20,210 nucleotides of DNA, taken from the NCBI GenBank assembly GCA_964612675.1, contig CAZTDD010000123.1, positions 1 through 20,210 of the forward strand. Reading direction: 5' to 3'. Both the position numbers and the translations under genes were made by a program. This stretch comes from CAZTDD01 sp964612675 (lineage in GTDB: Bacteria > Hinthialibacterota > Hinthialibacteria > Hinthialibacterales > JAKPRU01). The notes below the pieces were generated by a model. The model ran no database searches, was not told the origin of the DNA, and worked only from the letters and a program-made list of their open reading frames with translations. Below, piece by piece: positions 8,251 through 15,174 of this stretch (the first letter of the stretch is position 1; each line of letters starts with the position of its first letter).

Positions 8251-8877
8251 TCAGTGCCCTCCCCCGACGATCTGGCTGTTCAAAACGAAGATATCTCCAT
8301 TTGATGTCAAACCGTTCGACGGTTCATAAATGAACCCGGCGGTTCTGTCATGAAGCCCCTGCGCACCGGTCGTTCCCCATGGATAATCGCGGTCGCCATC
8401 CGGACCGAGCGACAACATGATGTAATCGATGTTGTACGACCCCAACATGTTGTATACCGCTGTACTGTCTCTACAGTTCGGGGTGCCTTTCGCTCCAAAC
8501 GAAACCCGCGAAGTATATTCATACACCGGGCGGAGCCCTGTCTGAATTGTCTGTCGGTTCTCGAATTTCGGATCGATCCCCGAAAACTCATCTTCAGGAA
8601 TCGTCGATATATACGCCACAGGCGTGGTAAGCGGAATATAAGACAAATGCTCCGCCTGACCGACACCGCAATCCCCGTCATATGTATATTGTCCGTTATC
8701 GAGGCGGTATTGTTCCTCGGCCATACCTACCGCCTTCATATCCGACACAACACGAACGACTTTCGCTCGCATCTGTGCGTTCAAGAAATTCGGTACGGCG
8801 ATGGCCGCCAAAATCCCGATAATGGCGACCACGATAAGCAACTCGATCAGCGTGAAGCCACGGCTCCGAAAAACCAT
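8251..8877 (-). CDS. Prepilin-type N-terminal cleavage/methylation protein (pseudopilin)
   Basis: A 208-residue type II secretion/type IV pilin-like protein. It begins MVFRSRG, followed directly by the canonical FTLIELL hydrophobic helix with prepilin peptidase cleavage expected after G7. The globular domain carries the SYNIDYIMLSLGPDGDRDY and SNGLTSNGDIFVLN motifs shared with the second pseudopilin in this window. I use the start at 8877 because AAGGAGAG lies just upstream; a longer in-frame extension to 9015 has no pilin-leader logic. No secretion ATPase, platform protein or prepilin peptidase is nearby, so it is an orphan of a kind abundant in Planctomycetes-like genomes. It probably assembles with machinery encoded elsewhere, or is a surface or periplasmic membrane-anchored protein. 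It converges on the ParA-like gene with a 33-base gap and diverges from the isc operon. Confidence 0.9.
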   Translation of the reverse strand: MVFRSRGFTLIELLIVVAIIGILAAIAVPNFLNAQMRAKVVRVVSDMKAVGMAEEQYRLDNGQYTYDGDCGVGQAEHLSYIPLTTPVAYISTIPEDEFSGIDPKFENRQTIQTGLRPVYEYTSRVSFGAKGTPNCRDSTAVYNMLGSYNIDYIMLSLGPDGDRDYPWGTTGAQGLHDRTAGFIYEPSNGLTSNGDIFVLNSQIVGGGH

Positions 8878-8921
8878 CGAATCTCTCCTTAAATGAACAG
8901 TAGACAGGTCAACTTTCGGAT

Positions 8922-8950
8922 AATTTATCACCCTTCCTCTCGGCGTACAA
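8922..8950 (-). promoter_or_regulatory. Possible promoter of the pseudopilin gene
   Basis: On the minus strand TTGTAC (8950-8945), a 17-base spacer and TGA-TAAATT (extended -10; hexamer at 8927-8922) resemble a sigma-70 promoter. The implied start of transcription would give a leader of about 35-40 bases to the ATG at 8877. The -35 match is poor, the extended -10 reasonable. This is a reading by eye only. Confidence 0.3.
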
Positions 8951-9018
8951 CTGTCTCGCTGAAAACGAATCTCTCGGCCTGATGTACCACACCGCCGCGC
9001 ACTCCGACAGGGCAATAG

Positions 9019-9054
9019 TTGACTATGTCAAGTATCCTTTGTAGCCTGTTTAAT
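9019..9054 (+). promoter_or_regulatory. Candidate isc operon promoter/operator
   Basis: TTGAC-tat-GTCAA (9019-9031) is a perfect palindrome with 5-bp arms. Eighteen bases after it lies TTTAAT (9049-9054), a 5/6 match to a -10 box. If that is the -10, the palindrome covers the -35 position and the transcript would start about 27 bases before the iscS ATG. Palindromes of this size are typical targets of dimeric winged-helix regulators, and the operon ends with a MarR-family gene, so autoregulation is a natural hypothesis. No second copy was noticed. Confidence 0.35.
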
Positions 9055-9087
9055 GGCAAGCAGGAAACCGAGGAGCGACAACTACAA

Positions 9088-10311
9088 ATGGTCAAAACCC
9101 CTATCTATATGGACAATCACGCAACGACCCCGGTGGATCCCCGGGTTTTAGATACGATGTTGCCCTACTTCAGCGACATCTTCGGCAACGCCGCCAGCCG
9201 GAATCACTGCTTTGGCAGAGAGGCCCAGAATGCTGTTGAGACAGCGCGCGAGCACATCGCCTCGCTGATCGGCGCTACCGCCAGAGAGATCGTCTTCACC
9301 AGCGGTGCGACGGAATCCGACAATTTGGCCATCAAAGGCGTGGCCGAAATGTACCACGAGCAGGGCAATCATATCGTGACGGCTATCACTGAACACAAGG
9401 CGGTTATCGATTCCTGCAAGGCCCTTGCCCGCCGCGGATTCGAGATCACGTGGCTGCCTGTCCGATCCGACGGATTGGTCGATCCCGACGACGTGGAAAA
9501 AGCCCTGACCGATCGCACCATTTTGGTCTCAATAATGCTCGCGAATAACGAAATCGGCGTAATCAATCCCGTCGCGGAAATCGGCAAACGCTTGAACGAA
9601 CGACAAGTGCTGTTTCATTGTGACGCCACGCAGGGCGTGGGCAAAATCCCCATAGACGTCGACGCGATGGGCATCGATCTGATGTCGTTCTCAGCCCACA
9701 AAATGTACGGCCCGAAAGGCTGCGGAGCCCTGTACGTCAGGCGCAAACGACCCCGGATTCGGCTCGTCGCCCAAATGGATGGCGGCGGACATGAGCGCGG
9801 AATGCGCTCCGGTACCTTGAATGTCCCCGGCATCGTCGGGTTCGGCAAGGCCTGCGAAATTTGCCGGGAAGAGATGGACCAGGAACATGGGCGGTTGTTG
9901 TACTTGCGCGAGAAACTGTACGAAGGGCTCACGACAGGTCTCGATGAAGTCTATCTGAACGGGCATCCAACCCAGCGTCTAGCGGGCAGTCTGAACATGA
10001 GCTTCGCCTACGTCGAAGGCGAGTCGTTGATGATGGGCATACCCGACATCGCGGTCTCCTCGGGATCGGCGTGCACTTCCGCCAGTCTGGAACCGTCGTA
10101 TGTTCTCAAAGCGCTCGGTGTCGCCCAGGACCTTGCCCACACATCGCTGCGGTTTGGACTGGGGCGCTTCAATACTGAAGCAGAAGTCGATTATGTTGTT
10201 GACAGAGTCACAGAAGTCGTCAATCGGTTGCGTGAAATGTCCCCTCTATACGAAATGGCCAAACAGGGAATCGATCTCAGCACCTACCAATGGTCGGAAC
10301 ATTCTCACTAA
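9088..10311 (+). CDS. iscS: Cysteine desulfurase IscS
   Basis: A PLP-dependent enzyme that takes sulfur from L-cysteine as a persulfide and hands it to the scaffold IscU; alanine is the by-product. The 407-residue product matches IscS (about 404). Visible motifs are the N-terminal IYMDNHATTPVDPRV, a TSGATESDN loop, ITEHKAV, HCDATQGVGK (PLP-binding Asp and His region), SFSAHKMYGPKG with the PLP lysine, RSGTLNVPGIVGFG, and the long catalytic loop SSGSACTSASLEPS, which marks it as group I (IscS/NifS) rather than SufS. I start at ATG 9088, giving MVKTPIYMDN as in relatives. An in-frame extension to TTG 9019 begins inside the promoter palindrome and adds nothing conserved. AGGAG lies at 9071-9075, somewhat distant. 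It is the first gene of the operon, followed 15 bases later by iscU. Confidence 0.97.
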   Translation: MVKTPIYMDNHATTPVDPRVLDTMLPYFSDIFGNAASRNHCFGREAQNAVETAREHIASLIGATAREIVFTSGATESDNLAIKGVAEMYHEQGNHIVTAITEHKAVIDSCKALARRGFEITWLPVRSDGLVDPDDVEKALTDRTILVSIMLANNEIGVINPVAEIGKRLNERQVLFHCDATQGVGKIPIDVDAMGIDLMSFSAHKMYGPKGCGALYVRRKRPRIRLVAQMDGGGHERGMRSGTLNVPGIVGFGKACEICREEMDQEHGRLLYLREKLYEGLTTGLDEVYLNGHPTQRLAGSLNMSFAYVEGESLMMGIPDIAVSSGSACTSASLEPSYVLKALGVAQDLAHTSLRFGLGRFNTEAEVDYVVDRVTEVVNRLREMSPLYEMAKQGIDLSTYQWSEHSH

Positions 10312-10326
10312 AAGAGGAGTAAGCAA

Positions 10327-10725
10327 ATGGAGTTTCCGGAATACAGCGAGAAAGTGATGGATCACTATACCAATCCACGGAACGTCGGGTCGTTGGACGC
10401 GGATGCCTCCAATGTCGGTACCTCAACCGTCGGATCTCCCGAGTGTGGCGACGTCATGAAGCTGCAAATCAAGGTCAACAACGAGGGCGTCATCGAGGAT
10501 GTCAAGTTCAAGACCTTCGGGTGTGGTAGCGCGATCGCGAGCGCCAGCCTGGCAACCGAACGAATGAAAGGAATGAAGTTGGATGAAGCCGCCAAGATCA
10601 AAAACAGCGATCTGGCGGAAGAACTCCAGCTGCCTCCGATCAAAGTCCACTGCTCCGTGCTCGCGGAGGACGCGATTAAAGGGGCAATCGAAGACTATAA
10701 GATGAAAAACGGATCGGCTGCCTGA
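10327..10725 (+). CDS. iscU: Iron-sulfur cluster scaffold IscU
   Basis: Scaffold on which [2Fe-2S] clusters are built from IscS sulfur and iron. The protein is 132 residues, the usual IscU size. The three ligand cysteines C40, C66 and C109 and the exchange-controlling D42 are all present (SPECGDVMKL, FGCGSAIAS, KVHCSVLAED). The LPPIK stretch at 102-106 is the equivalent of the LPPVK motif bound by the HscA chaperone, although no hscA or hscB gene lies in this operon. AGAGGAG sits seven bases before the ATG. Spacing to iscA is 13 bases. Confidence 0.97.
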   Translation: MEFPEYSEKVMDHYTNPRNVGSLDADASNVGTSTVGSPECGDVMKLQIKVNNEGVIEDVKFKTFGCGSAIASASLATERMKGMKLDEAAKIKNSDLAEELQLPPIKVHCSVLAEDAIKGAIEDYKMKNGSAA

Positions 10726-10738
10726 CAGGGAGAGGAAC

Positions 10739-11062
10739 ATGATAACGCTTACCCGAAAAGCAAGCGAACAGGTCAAACAACTGATTAAGGCGCAGGACCT
10801 GCCGGAGACCGCCGGTCTTCGCGTAGCGGTCCAGGACGGCGGTTGTACGAATTTCGCCTACGAACTGAATTTTGAGAACGAGAAGCGCGATACGGATCAG
10901 GTCTTCGAAAGCGAAGGCGTGACACTCCTCGTCGATCCCCAGAGTCTCCCGTTGCTGAACGGAACCGTCATCGACTTCACCGAAGGACCGCAGGGAACCG
11001 GATTCGTGTTCGACAACCCCAATGCCGCCGGCGGTTGTGACTGCGGACGATCCTTCTTCTGA
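10739..11062 (+). CDS. iscA: A-type iron-sulfur carrier IscA
   Basis: An A-type carrier that accepts clusters from IscU and delivers them to apo-proteins. At 107 residues it has the standard size and the three conserved cysteines: C36 in VQDGGCTNFAYEL, and C100 and C102 in the C-terminal CDCGRSFF. The first motif reads GGCTNFAY instead of the commoner GGCSGFxY, a mild divergence that leaves the ligand intact. GGGAGAGG provides a good ribosome site. IscA, ErpA and HesB cannot be separated with certainty by eye; operon position supports IscA. Confidence 0.93.
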   Translation: MITLTRKASEQVKQLIKAQDLPETAGLRVAVQDGGCTNFAYELNFENEKRDTDQVFESEGVTLLVDPQSLPLLNGTVIDFTEGPQGTGFVFDNPNAAGGCDCGRSFF

Positions 11063-11077
11063 AAAACGGACAGGAAG

Positions 11078-11368
11078 ATGCCCAAGATTACATTCACGAA
11101 TACGAATCAGACCGTCGACGTGGAAACCGGAACCACAATCCTCGACGCGGCGAAAGCGCATCACGTTCCCCTCGATTCCGCGTGCGGAGGAATCTGCGCG
11201 TGTTCGACTTGCCATGTGTACATTCGAAAAGGCATGGAGAACCTCTCCGAGATGCAGGAGGATGAGGAGGACCGCCTCGATACCGCAGAGGGAGTCACGT
11301 TGCAATCCCGTCTGGCCTGCCAAAGCCGAGTCGACGGGGATGTCGTTGTCGAGGTACCGGCAACATGA
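11078..11368 (+). CDS. fdx: ISC-type [2Fe-2S] ferredoxin
   Basis: An adrenodoxin-like ferredoxin that supplies electrons for cluster assembly on IscU. It is 96 residues. The ligands C36, C42, C45 and C81 follow the C-x5-C-x2-C-x35-C spacing of E. coli Fdx, and the extra C40 in CGGICACSTCH sits where E. coli Fdx also has a non-ligand cysteine. The acidic MQEDEEDRLD helix is the usual partner-docking region. It follows iscA by 15 bases. In gammaproteobacteria hscB and hscA lie between these two genes; here they are absent. Confidence 0.95.
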   Translation: MPKITFTNTNQTVDVETGTTILDAAKAHHVPLDSACGGICACSTCHVYIRKGMENLSEMQEDEEDRLDTAEGVTLQSRLACQSRVDGDVVVEVPAT

Positions 11369-11397
11369 CGGACGGGAAGCACAAGGGAGGCATACAA

Positions 11398-11610
11398 ATG
11401 AATCTAACCTGGACAGACAGTGAAGATATCGGTTTAGCGTTGCTGGACGCTCACCCGGACACCAACCCTCTCAGTGTGCGGTTCACCGACCTTCATCGCT
11501 GGGTGACCGAGTTGGACGAATTTGCGGACGATCCCAAAACGTCCAACGAAAAGAAACTCGAGGCTATCCAGATGGCATGGTATGAGGAATGGAAAGAAGA
11601 CCGGGATTAA
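11398..11610 (+). CDS. iscX: IscX family protein
   Basis: A small acidic protein (70 residues; E. coli IscX is 66) that binds IscS and iron and modulates the rate of cluster assembly. It reads MNLTWTDSEDIGLALLDAHP, then VRFTDLHRWVTELDEFADD and SNEKKLEAIQMAWYEEW, which matches the family from end to end. The start at 11398 is preceded by GGGAGG seven bases upstream. An upstream in-frame ATG at 11365 overlaps fdx and adds no conserved sequence. Finding iscX directly after fdx mirrors the proteobacterial isc order. Confidence 0.93.
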   Translation: MNLTWTDSEDIGLALLDAHPDTNPLSVRFTDLHRWVTELDEFADDPKTSNEKKLEAIQMAWYEEWKEDRD

Positions 11611-11632
11611 TAGAACCAAACAGGCACAGAAT

Positions 11633-12193
11633 ATGAACAAAAAGGACCCACAAAACAAACGTCATCGCAATTTCCTTCTGTTCGCCGGCGCGGTTCGACA
11701 TGCAACCTCTGTCGAGACCCTATCCAGCCATTTGGATATCCAGGTTACTGAAAGCCAAATGGACGCGTTGCGATTCCTGTATATCAACGAACACGTGTCT
11801 ATGGGAGAAATCGCAACGGGTCTCGGCTATACCATTTCCGGAGCCACAAAGGCCGTCAATCGCCTAGAGGATAAAAGCTGGGTGGTTCGTCATCCTTGCC
11901 TGGAGGACCATCGTGAAGTCCATGTTTCACTGACCGAGCAGGGCCGGGAAATCGCCTCGAAGATTATGGAAGCCACGCAGGAACGTCTCGACGAGTTGTT
12001 CTCTCAGATTTCTCAGAAAACACTTTCCCGCCTCGATACGGCAATCGAGGAATTTCTCCGAAACATTATCTCGGACGAAAAAGTAACACGTCAGCTTTGT
12101 GCGGTATGCGGATTTCAAGGCGGCATTCATTGCAGCGATACCGGCGTGGACTGTGTTGTCGCAAACGCACACCGCGAACTTCAGACAGAGTAA
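11633..12193 (+). CDS. MarR-family regulator with C-terminal four-cysteine motif
   Basis: A 186-residue winged-helix regulator. Residues about 39-105 are the MarR DNA-binding domain: ESQMDALRFLYINEHVSMGEIATGLG, ISGATKAVNRLEDKSWVVR (recognition helix) and EDHREVHVSLTEQG (wing). A dimerisation helix follows (106-150). The C-terminal tail then carries C156-x2-C159-x7-C167-x6-C174, which ordinary MarR proteins lack and which looks like a zinc or Fe-S ligand set. The gene begins 23 bases after the iscX stop and is co-directional, so it is probably the last gene of the isc operon and its regulator, in place of the absent IscR. The ATG at 11633 has no strong Shine-Dalgarno; an open frame extends upstream into iscX but shows no conserved sequence. 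The MarR call is secure; metal binding and target are inference. Confidence 0.85.
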   Translation: MNKKDPQNKRHRNFLLFAGAVRHATSVETLSSHLDIQVTESQMDALRFLYINEHVSMGEIATGLGYTISGATKAVNRLEDKSWVVRHPCLEDHREVHVSLTEQGREIASKIMEATQERLDELFSQISQKTLSRLDTAIEEFLRNIISDEKVTRQLCAVCGFQGGIHCSDTGVDCVVANAHRELQTE

Positions 12194-12250
12194 ACCCAAC
12201 ATCGATCGCTCAAGCGGTATGGGGGCCTGCATTTATTTCAAAGGGAATTG

Positions 12251-12697
12251 ATGAAAAACGACTTCACGAACACCAATGACGATTTCTTTCACCCGCTCGC
12301 CCGCAAGATGGAATGCGCGACTCTTTTCTATCTTCCACCAGTGATGTGTATGATGTTAATCTTCTATCTTTCTTCGGGTACGTGGGAGTCGATTTCCTTG
12401 CCTCGCTGGAAAGTTCCGTCGGACAAGGTGGTTCACGCAGTAATGTACGGTGGCCTCTGTTACCTCTGGATTCGCGCATTTCGGCTTGGAGGATTGCGAT
12501 CGATCTCTGCCGTCGGACTCTTGACGGCAGCCTTGATCGCGGCGATCTACGGATTGACCGATGAGTATCATCAATCTTTCATCCCCGGCCGCAGCAGTTC
12601 CGTGGGAGATATCGTGGCGGATGCAGCCGGAGCATCGACAGTAGCGGTGCTCGTTGGTGTTGGGCAGTACCGACGTCGCCGAAGGTTGAGGACTTGA
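12251..12697 (+). CDS. VanZ-like family membrane protein
   Basis: A 148-residue integral membrane protein with about four hydrophobic segments (roughly 25-43, 60-78, 84-105 and 122-140). The family hallmark YGLTDEYHQSFIPGRSSSVGDIVADAAGA is present in pieces: a DEYHQ...PGR segment followed by D...D at the start of the last helix. VanZ of Tn1546 gives low-level teicoplanin resistance, but most chromosomal relatives have no known role, so no resistance is implied. The start is ATG 12251; the adjacent in-frame TTG at 12248 is less likely. AAAGGGA lies just upstream. It is 57 bases downstream of the MarR-like gene and could be read through from the isc operon, though no functional link is evident. 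Confidence 0.8.
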   Translation: MKNDFTNTNDDFFHPLARKMECATLFYLPPVMCMMLIFYLSSGTWESISLPRWKVPSDKVVHAVMYGGLCYLWIRAFRLGGLRSISAVGLLTAALIAAIYGLTDEYHQSFIPGRSSSVGDIVADAAGASTVAVLVGVGQYRRRRRLRT

Positions 12698-12839
12698 AGG
12701 ACACACGGCGGATAGAACAACGGGAATCGGTGACGAATCAATGGGTTAATACGCATCTGGTTCAAAGGCGCTGTTTGAGCGATTCCCTGTGTAATCTCAG
12801 AAATTTTTTCCAACGTATCGTTATGGCAAGCCCCAGACC

Positions 12840-12911
12840 GTCGGAGCCGGTGATTTGGGAAAGAAAACAGGATCTCCATTGCCGTCATGGCGAGCGAAGC
12901 GTGGCCATCTC
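12840..12911. repeat. Dispersed intergenic repeat, copy A
   Basis: About 72 bases starting GTCGGAGCCGG and ending GCGAGCGAAGCGTGGCCATC-TC. They align without gaps to copy B at 17494-17565, with roughly a dozen mismatches (about 83% identity by hand count). The 3' part (GCGAGCGAAGC core) resembles a REP-like sequence common in intergenic regions of many uncultured bacteria. Confidence 0.75.
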
Positions 12912-12956
12912 ACCGTTGTGTGTCGGATCATGAGATTGCTTCGCTCGCAATGACGG
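12882..12956. repeat. Imperfect inverted repeat (REP/MITE-like hairpin)
   Basis: The left arm (12882-12911, CCGTCATGGCGAGCGAAGCG...) pairs with the right arm (12932-12956, GAGATTGCTTCGCTCGCAATG-ACGG) around a loop of about 20 bases. The arms match strongly at GCGAGCGAAGC/GCTTCGCTCGC and at the CCGTCAT/ATGACGG ends, with a few internal mismatches and a small length difference. Transcribed in either direction it would fold into a stable stem. It could act as a transcript end or stability element between the vanZ-like gene and the kinase, or be a non-autonomous REP-type element. Confidence 0.75.
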
Positions 12957-13289
12957 ATATGGACCCGTTTTCTTAGGAGCAATCGGGGGGACGAAGTTCC
13001 TGCTCGCCGGCCTTTCTTGGGATCGAAGTGCAGCAATACAAGTAAGTTATGTGATCGTAAGCAGCGCGAATACGTTTCAATCAACGCAGGACACTACACG
13101 AATGAAAAGCCGACATCGACAAGTGTGGGGACCAACATCCTCACAAAGCTCACATATTCCTTCAAACCGTTCTAGACTGAGAAGTGGCAAACAGACAAGA
13201 ATAGACCGGTTTCGTAGAAAACGGTCCCGCACACCATCATGGGAGAATCTTCGGTGTGAACTGTGCGGTCAGCCTCGGGAGAGCAAGGT

Positions 13290-15125
13290 ATGCCCGCGAA
13301 AACATGGACCTTTGCCAGCGGCTGGAAGGTCGGAGAGCTGATTGACAATCAGTATGAAATCCGGCAGATCTGCCTTGGCAACATGGGCGTTGTTTTTTTG
13401 TGTCTGGATCGCGAATCCAGTTCTCCTGTCGCGATCAAGACCTTCCAGGACGCCTATATTTCCTCCGAGCACTCCCGCCAGACGTTTCTTCGCGAAGCAG
13501 AGACCTGGATTCGGCTTGATGCACACCCAAATATCGTACGAGCCCATTTCGTAAAAATGGTCAGCAACAAACCGTATCTCTTCCTGGAGTATGTAGCCTC
13601 CACCAAATCGCGTGGCGCCAATTTGAAAGACTATATGCAGGCACGTCCGTTCTTGCTCCATGAGGTGCTCAGTTTCGCGATTCAAATCTGCGACGGTATG
13701 GTTCACGCTGATAAGTCCGTTCCGGGGATCGTCCATCGAGACATCAAGCCCGAAAACCTCTTGCTGACACCCGACATGACAATCAAGATCACCGATTTCG
13801 GTCTCGTTCAGTCAATCACCATTCCCCAGGATGACAGCGCGACCCAGACACGAAGGGCAACCACTTCGGAAATCGCACACATGGCCAAGAACTTGAAAGG
13901 AACCCCGGCGTATGTGTCTCCCGAACAGTGTCGAAACGACAGAAAAGTCGATGCCCGCTCGGATGTGTATTCTTTCGGGTGTGTGCTGTACGAACTGCTC
14001 GCTCGGCAAAAACCGTTCGAAGATGCAAAAACGGTCGAAGAAAACATCGAGGCGCATTTACGAAGAAATCCACCGCGAATCCGGGGTGTCGCCCCGACCG
14101 TCCCGCCGAGCCTGCAGGAATTGGTCCACCGCTGCCTCGCCAAAAACCCCATGGACAGGCCCATCGATTTCGCCGAAATCCGCATCGGTCTCGACAGGAT
14201 CTATGCGAGCCTTACGGGCCAGCGCCTCACAGCTCATCGGGCCGAAGAACTGAGCGTGACCGAACTCATGAACAAAGGGGTCTCTCTGATGAACATGGGA
14301 TATACAGAGGAGGCTCTCAAAACACTCGAACAAGCGGCTCAAGCCGATCCGAATCGAGGTGAGCCCTATAATTACATGGGTGCTGCATACTACCGCATGA
14401 AGAAACTCGACAAAGCCGTCGACTGTTTCCAGAATGCAGCGCTTCGCGATCCCACAAACGCCATGGCTTACTGTAATCTCGGCGCGGTACTCGAAAAAAA
14501 GAAACTCCGAAGTGAGGCCGAGGTCGCTTACAGAACCGCACTCGAACAGGATCCCTCCCTGGCGGCAGCCGCCTACAACCTCAGCCTTCTTTACCAGGAG
14601 TCCAATCGCCAAAGAGAAGCGCTTGCCGTCTTAACCAAAATCAAAGAAAAATGTCCAAACGCAAAAGACCTCGATCGACGGCTCGCACAAGCCTACCTCG
14701 ATTTGAAACGGTATGACAAAGCCACAGAACACATCCAGAGAGCAATCAAAAAAGAACCCGATAACGAAGCACCCTATCTTCTTTCCGCCTCGATCCACTT
14801 GGCCCGCGGAAATGAGTCGCTCGCGATGCAAGACTATGAAAAGGTACTCGAACTGAACCCCCATAACGCCGAAGCGCATTATCGTTTGGGACTCGTCCAC
14901 CAGAAAGCGCAACGCCTAGGCGAGGCCATCGAGGAATGGCAAGATGCCATCGATATCAATCCAAAACACAAACTGGCACATTACAATCTTGCGGTAACAT
15001 TGGCGATGCGCCAACGCTATCCGATGGCATGGATCCATCTGAAAGACGCGGAAAAACTCGGAATGAAAGCGGACGATTTCAAAAAAGCTCTGGGACGACT
15101 CTATCCCGAACCCCCGATGTCTTAA
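13290..15125 (+). CDS. Serine/threonine protein kinase with eight TPR repeats
   Basis: A soluble Hanks-type (eukaryotic-like) kinase, 611 residues. Kinase domain about 20-300: glycine loop LGNMGVVF (29-36), catalytic lysine K50 in VAIK, HRDIKPEN with D151, DFG with D169, an activation segment carrying an insert of about 30 residues, GTPAYVSPEQ (204-213) and DVYSFGCVLYEL. All key catalytic residues are present, so it should be active. From about residue 325 come eight consecutive 34-residue TPRs (for example EPYNYMGAAYYRMKKLDKAV), a scaffold for binding partners. No transmembrane segment or extracellular sensor is present, unlike PknB. I start at ATG 13290, with GGAGAG six bases upstream; the frame stays open to GTG 13263. 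It converges on the sulfatase gene 49 bases away. Targets are unknown. Confidence 0.92.
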   Translation: MPAKTWTFASGWKVGELIDNQYEIRQICLGNMGVVFLCLDRESSSPVAIKTFQDAYISSEHSRQTFLREAETWIRLDAHPNIVRAHFVKMVSNKPYLFLEYVASTKSRGANLKDYMQARPFLLHEVLSFAIQICDGMVHADKSVPGIVHRDIKPENLLLTPDMTIKITDFGLVQSITIPQDDSATQTRRATTSEIAHMAKNLKGTPAYVSPEQCRNDRKVDARSDVYSFGCVLYELLARQKPFEDAKTVEENIEAHLRRNPPRIRGVAPTVPPSLQELVHRCLAKNPMDRPIDFAEIRIGLDRIYASLTGQRLTAHRAEELSVTELMNKGVSLMNMGYTEEALKTLEQAAQADPNRGEPYNYMGAAYYRMKKLDKAVDCFQNAALRDPTNAMAYCNLGAVLEKKKLRSEAEVAYRTALEQDPSLAAAAYNLSLLYQESNRQREALAVLTKIKEKCPNAKDLDRRLAQAYLDLKRYDKATEHIQRAIKKEPDNEAPYLLSASIHLARGNESLAMQDYEKVLELNPHNAEAHYRLGLVHQKAQRLGEAIEEWQDAIDINPKHKLAHYNLAVTLAMRQRYPMAWIHLKDAEKLGMKADDFKKALGRLYPEPPMS

Positions 15126-15174
15126 TCCCAAATCCGGCAGTAGCGCTCGCGTGTATCCCGGGCGACTCGCGCAT

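Larger units (their letters stand above)
12698..13289. other. Long intergenic region with dispersed repeat
   Basis: About 590 bases without a convincing gene. The left half contains the repeat at 12840-12911 and its inverted partner at 12932-12956. Open frames on both strands here consist largely of repeat sequence and are not credible genes. The right half (about 13000-13289) precedes the kinase and should hold its promoter, which I could not identify. It also contains a short cysteine-bearing frame (13255-13305) described among the findings. Confidence 0.6.

Noticed and set aside
8350..8892. 180-codon plus-strand open frame
   Set aside because: It lies antisense to the pseudopilin and has no recognisable protein features.
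8878..9015. N-terminal extension of the minus-strand pseudopilin
   Set aside because: Pilin leaders are short and the AAGGAGAG ribosome site points to the ATG at 8877; the extension runs over the promoter region.
12251..12697. Antibiotic resistance call for the VanZ-like gene
   Set aside because: Only the broad VanZ-like family is supported; no other van genes are present and most relatives have no resistance role.
12821..13084. Minus-strand open frame of 87 codons in the intergenic region
   Set aside because: It is composed largely of the dispersed repeat, and a similar repeat-derived peptide appears antisense at 17481-17675, so it is repeat sequence and not a gene.
13808..14185. Antisense open frames under the kinase
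   Set aside because: Three overlapping shadow frames opposite a clear kinase domain; none has a ribosome site or family resemblance.
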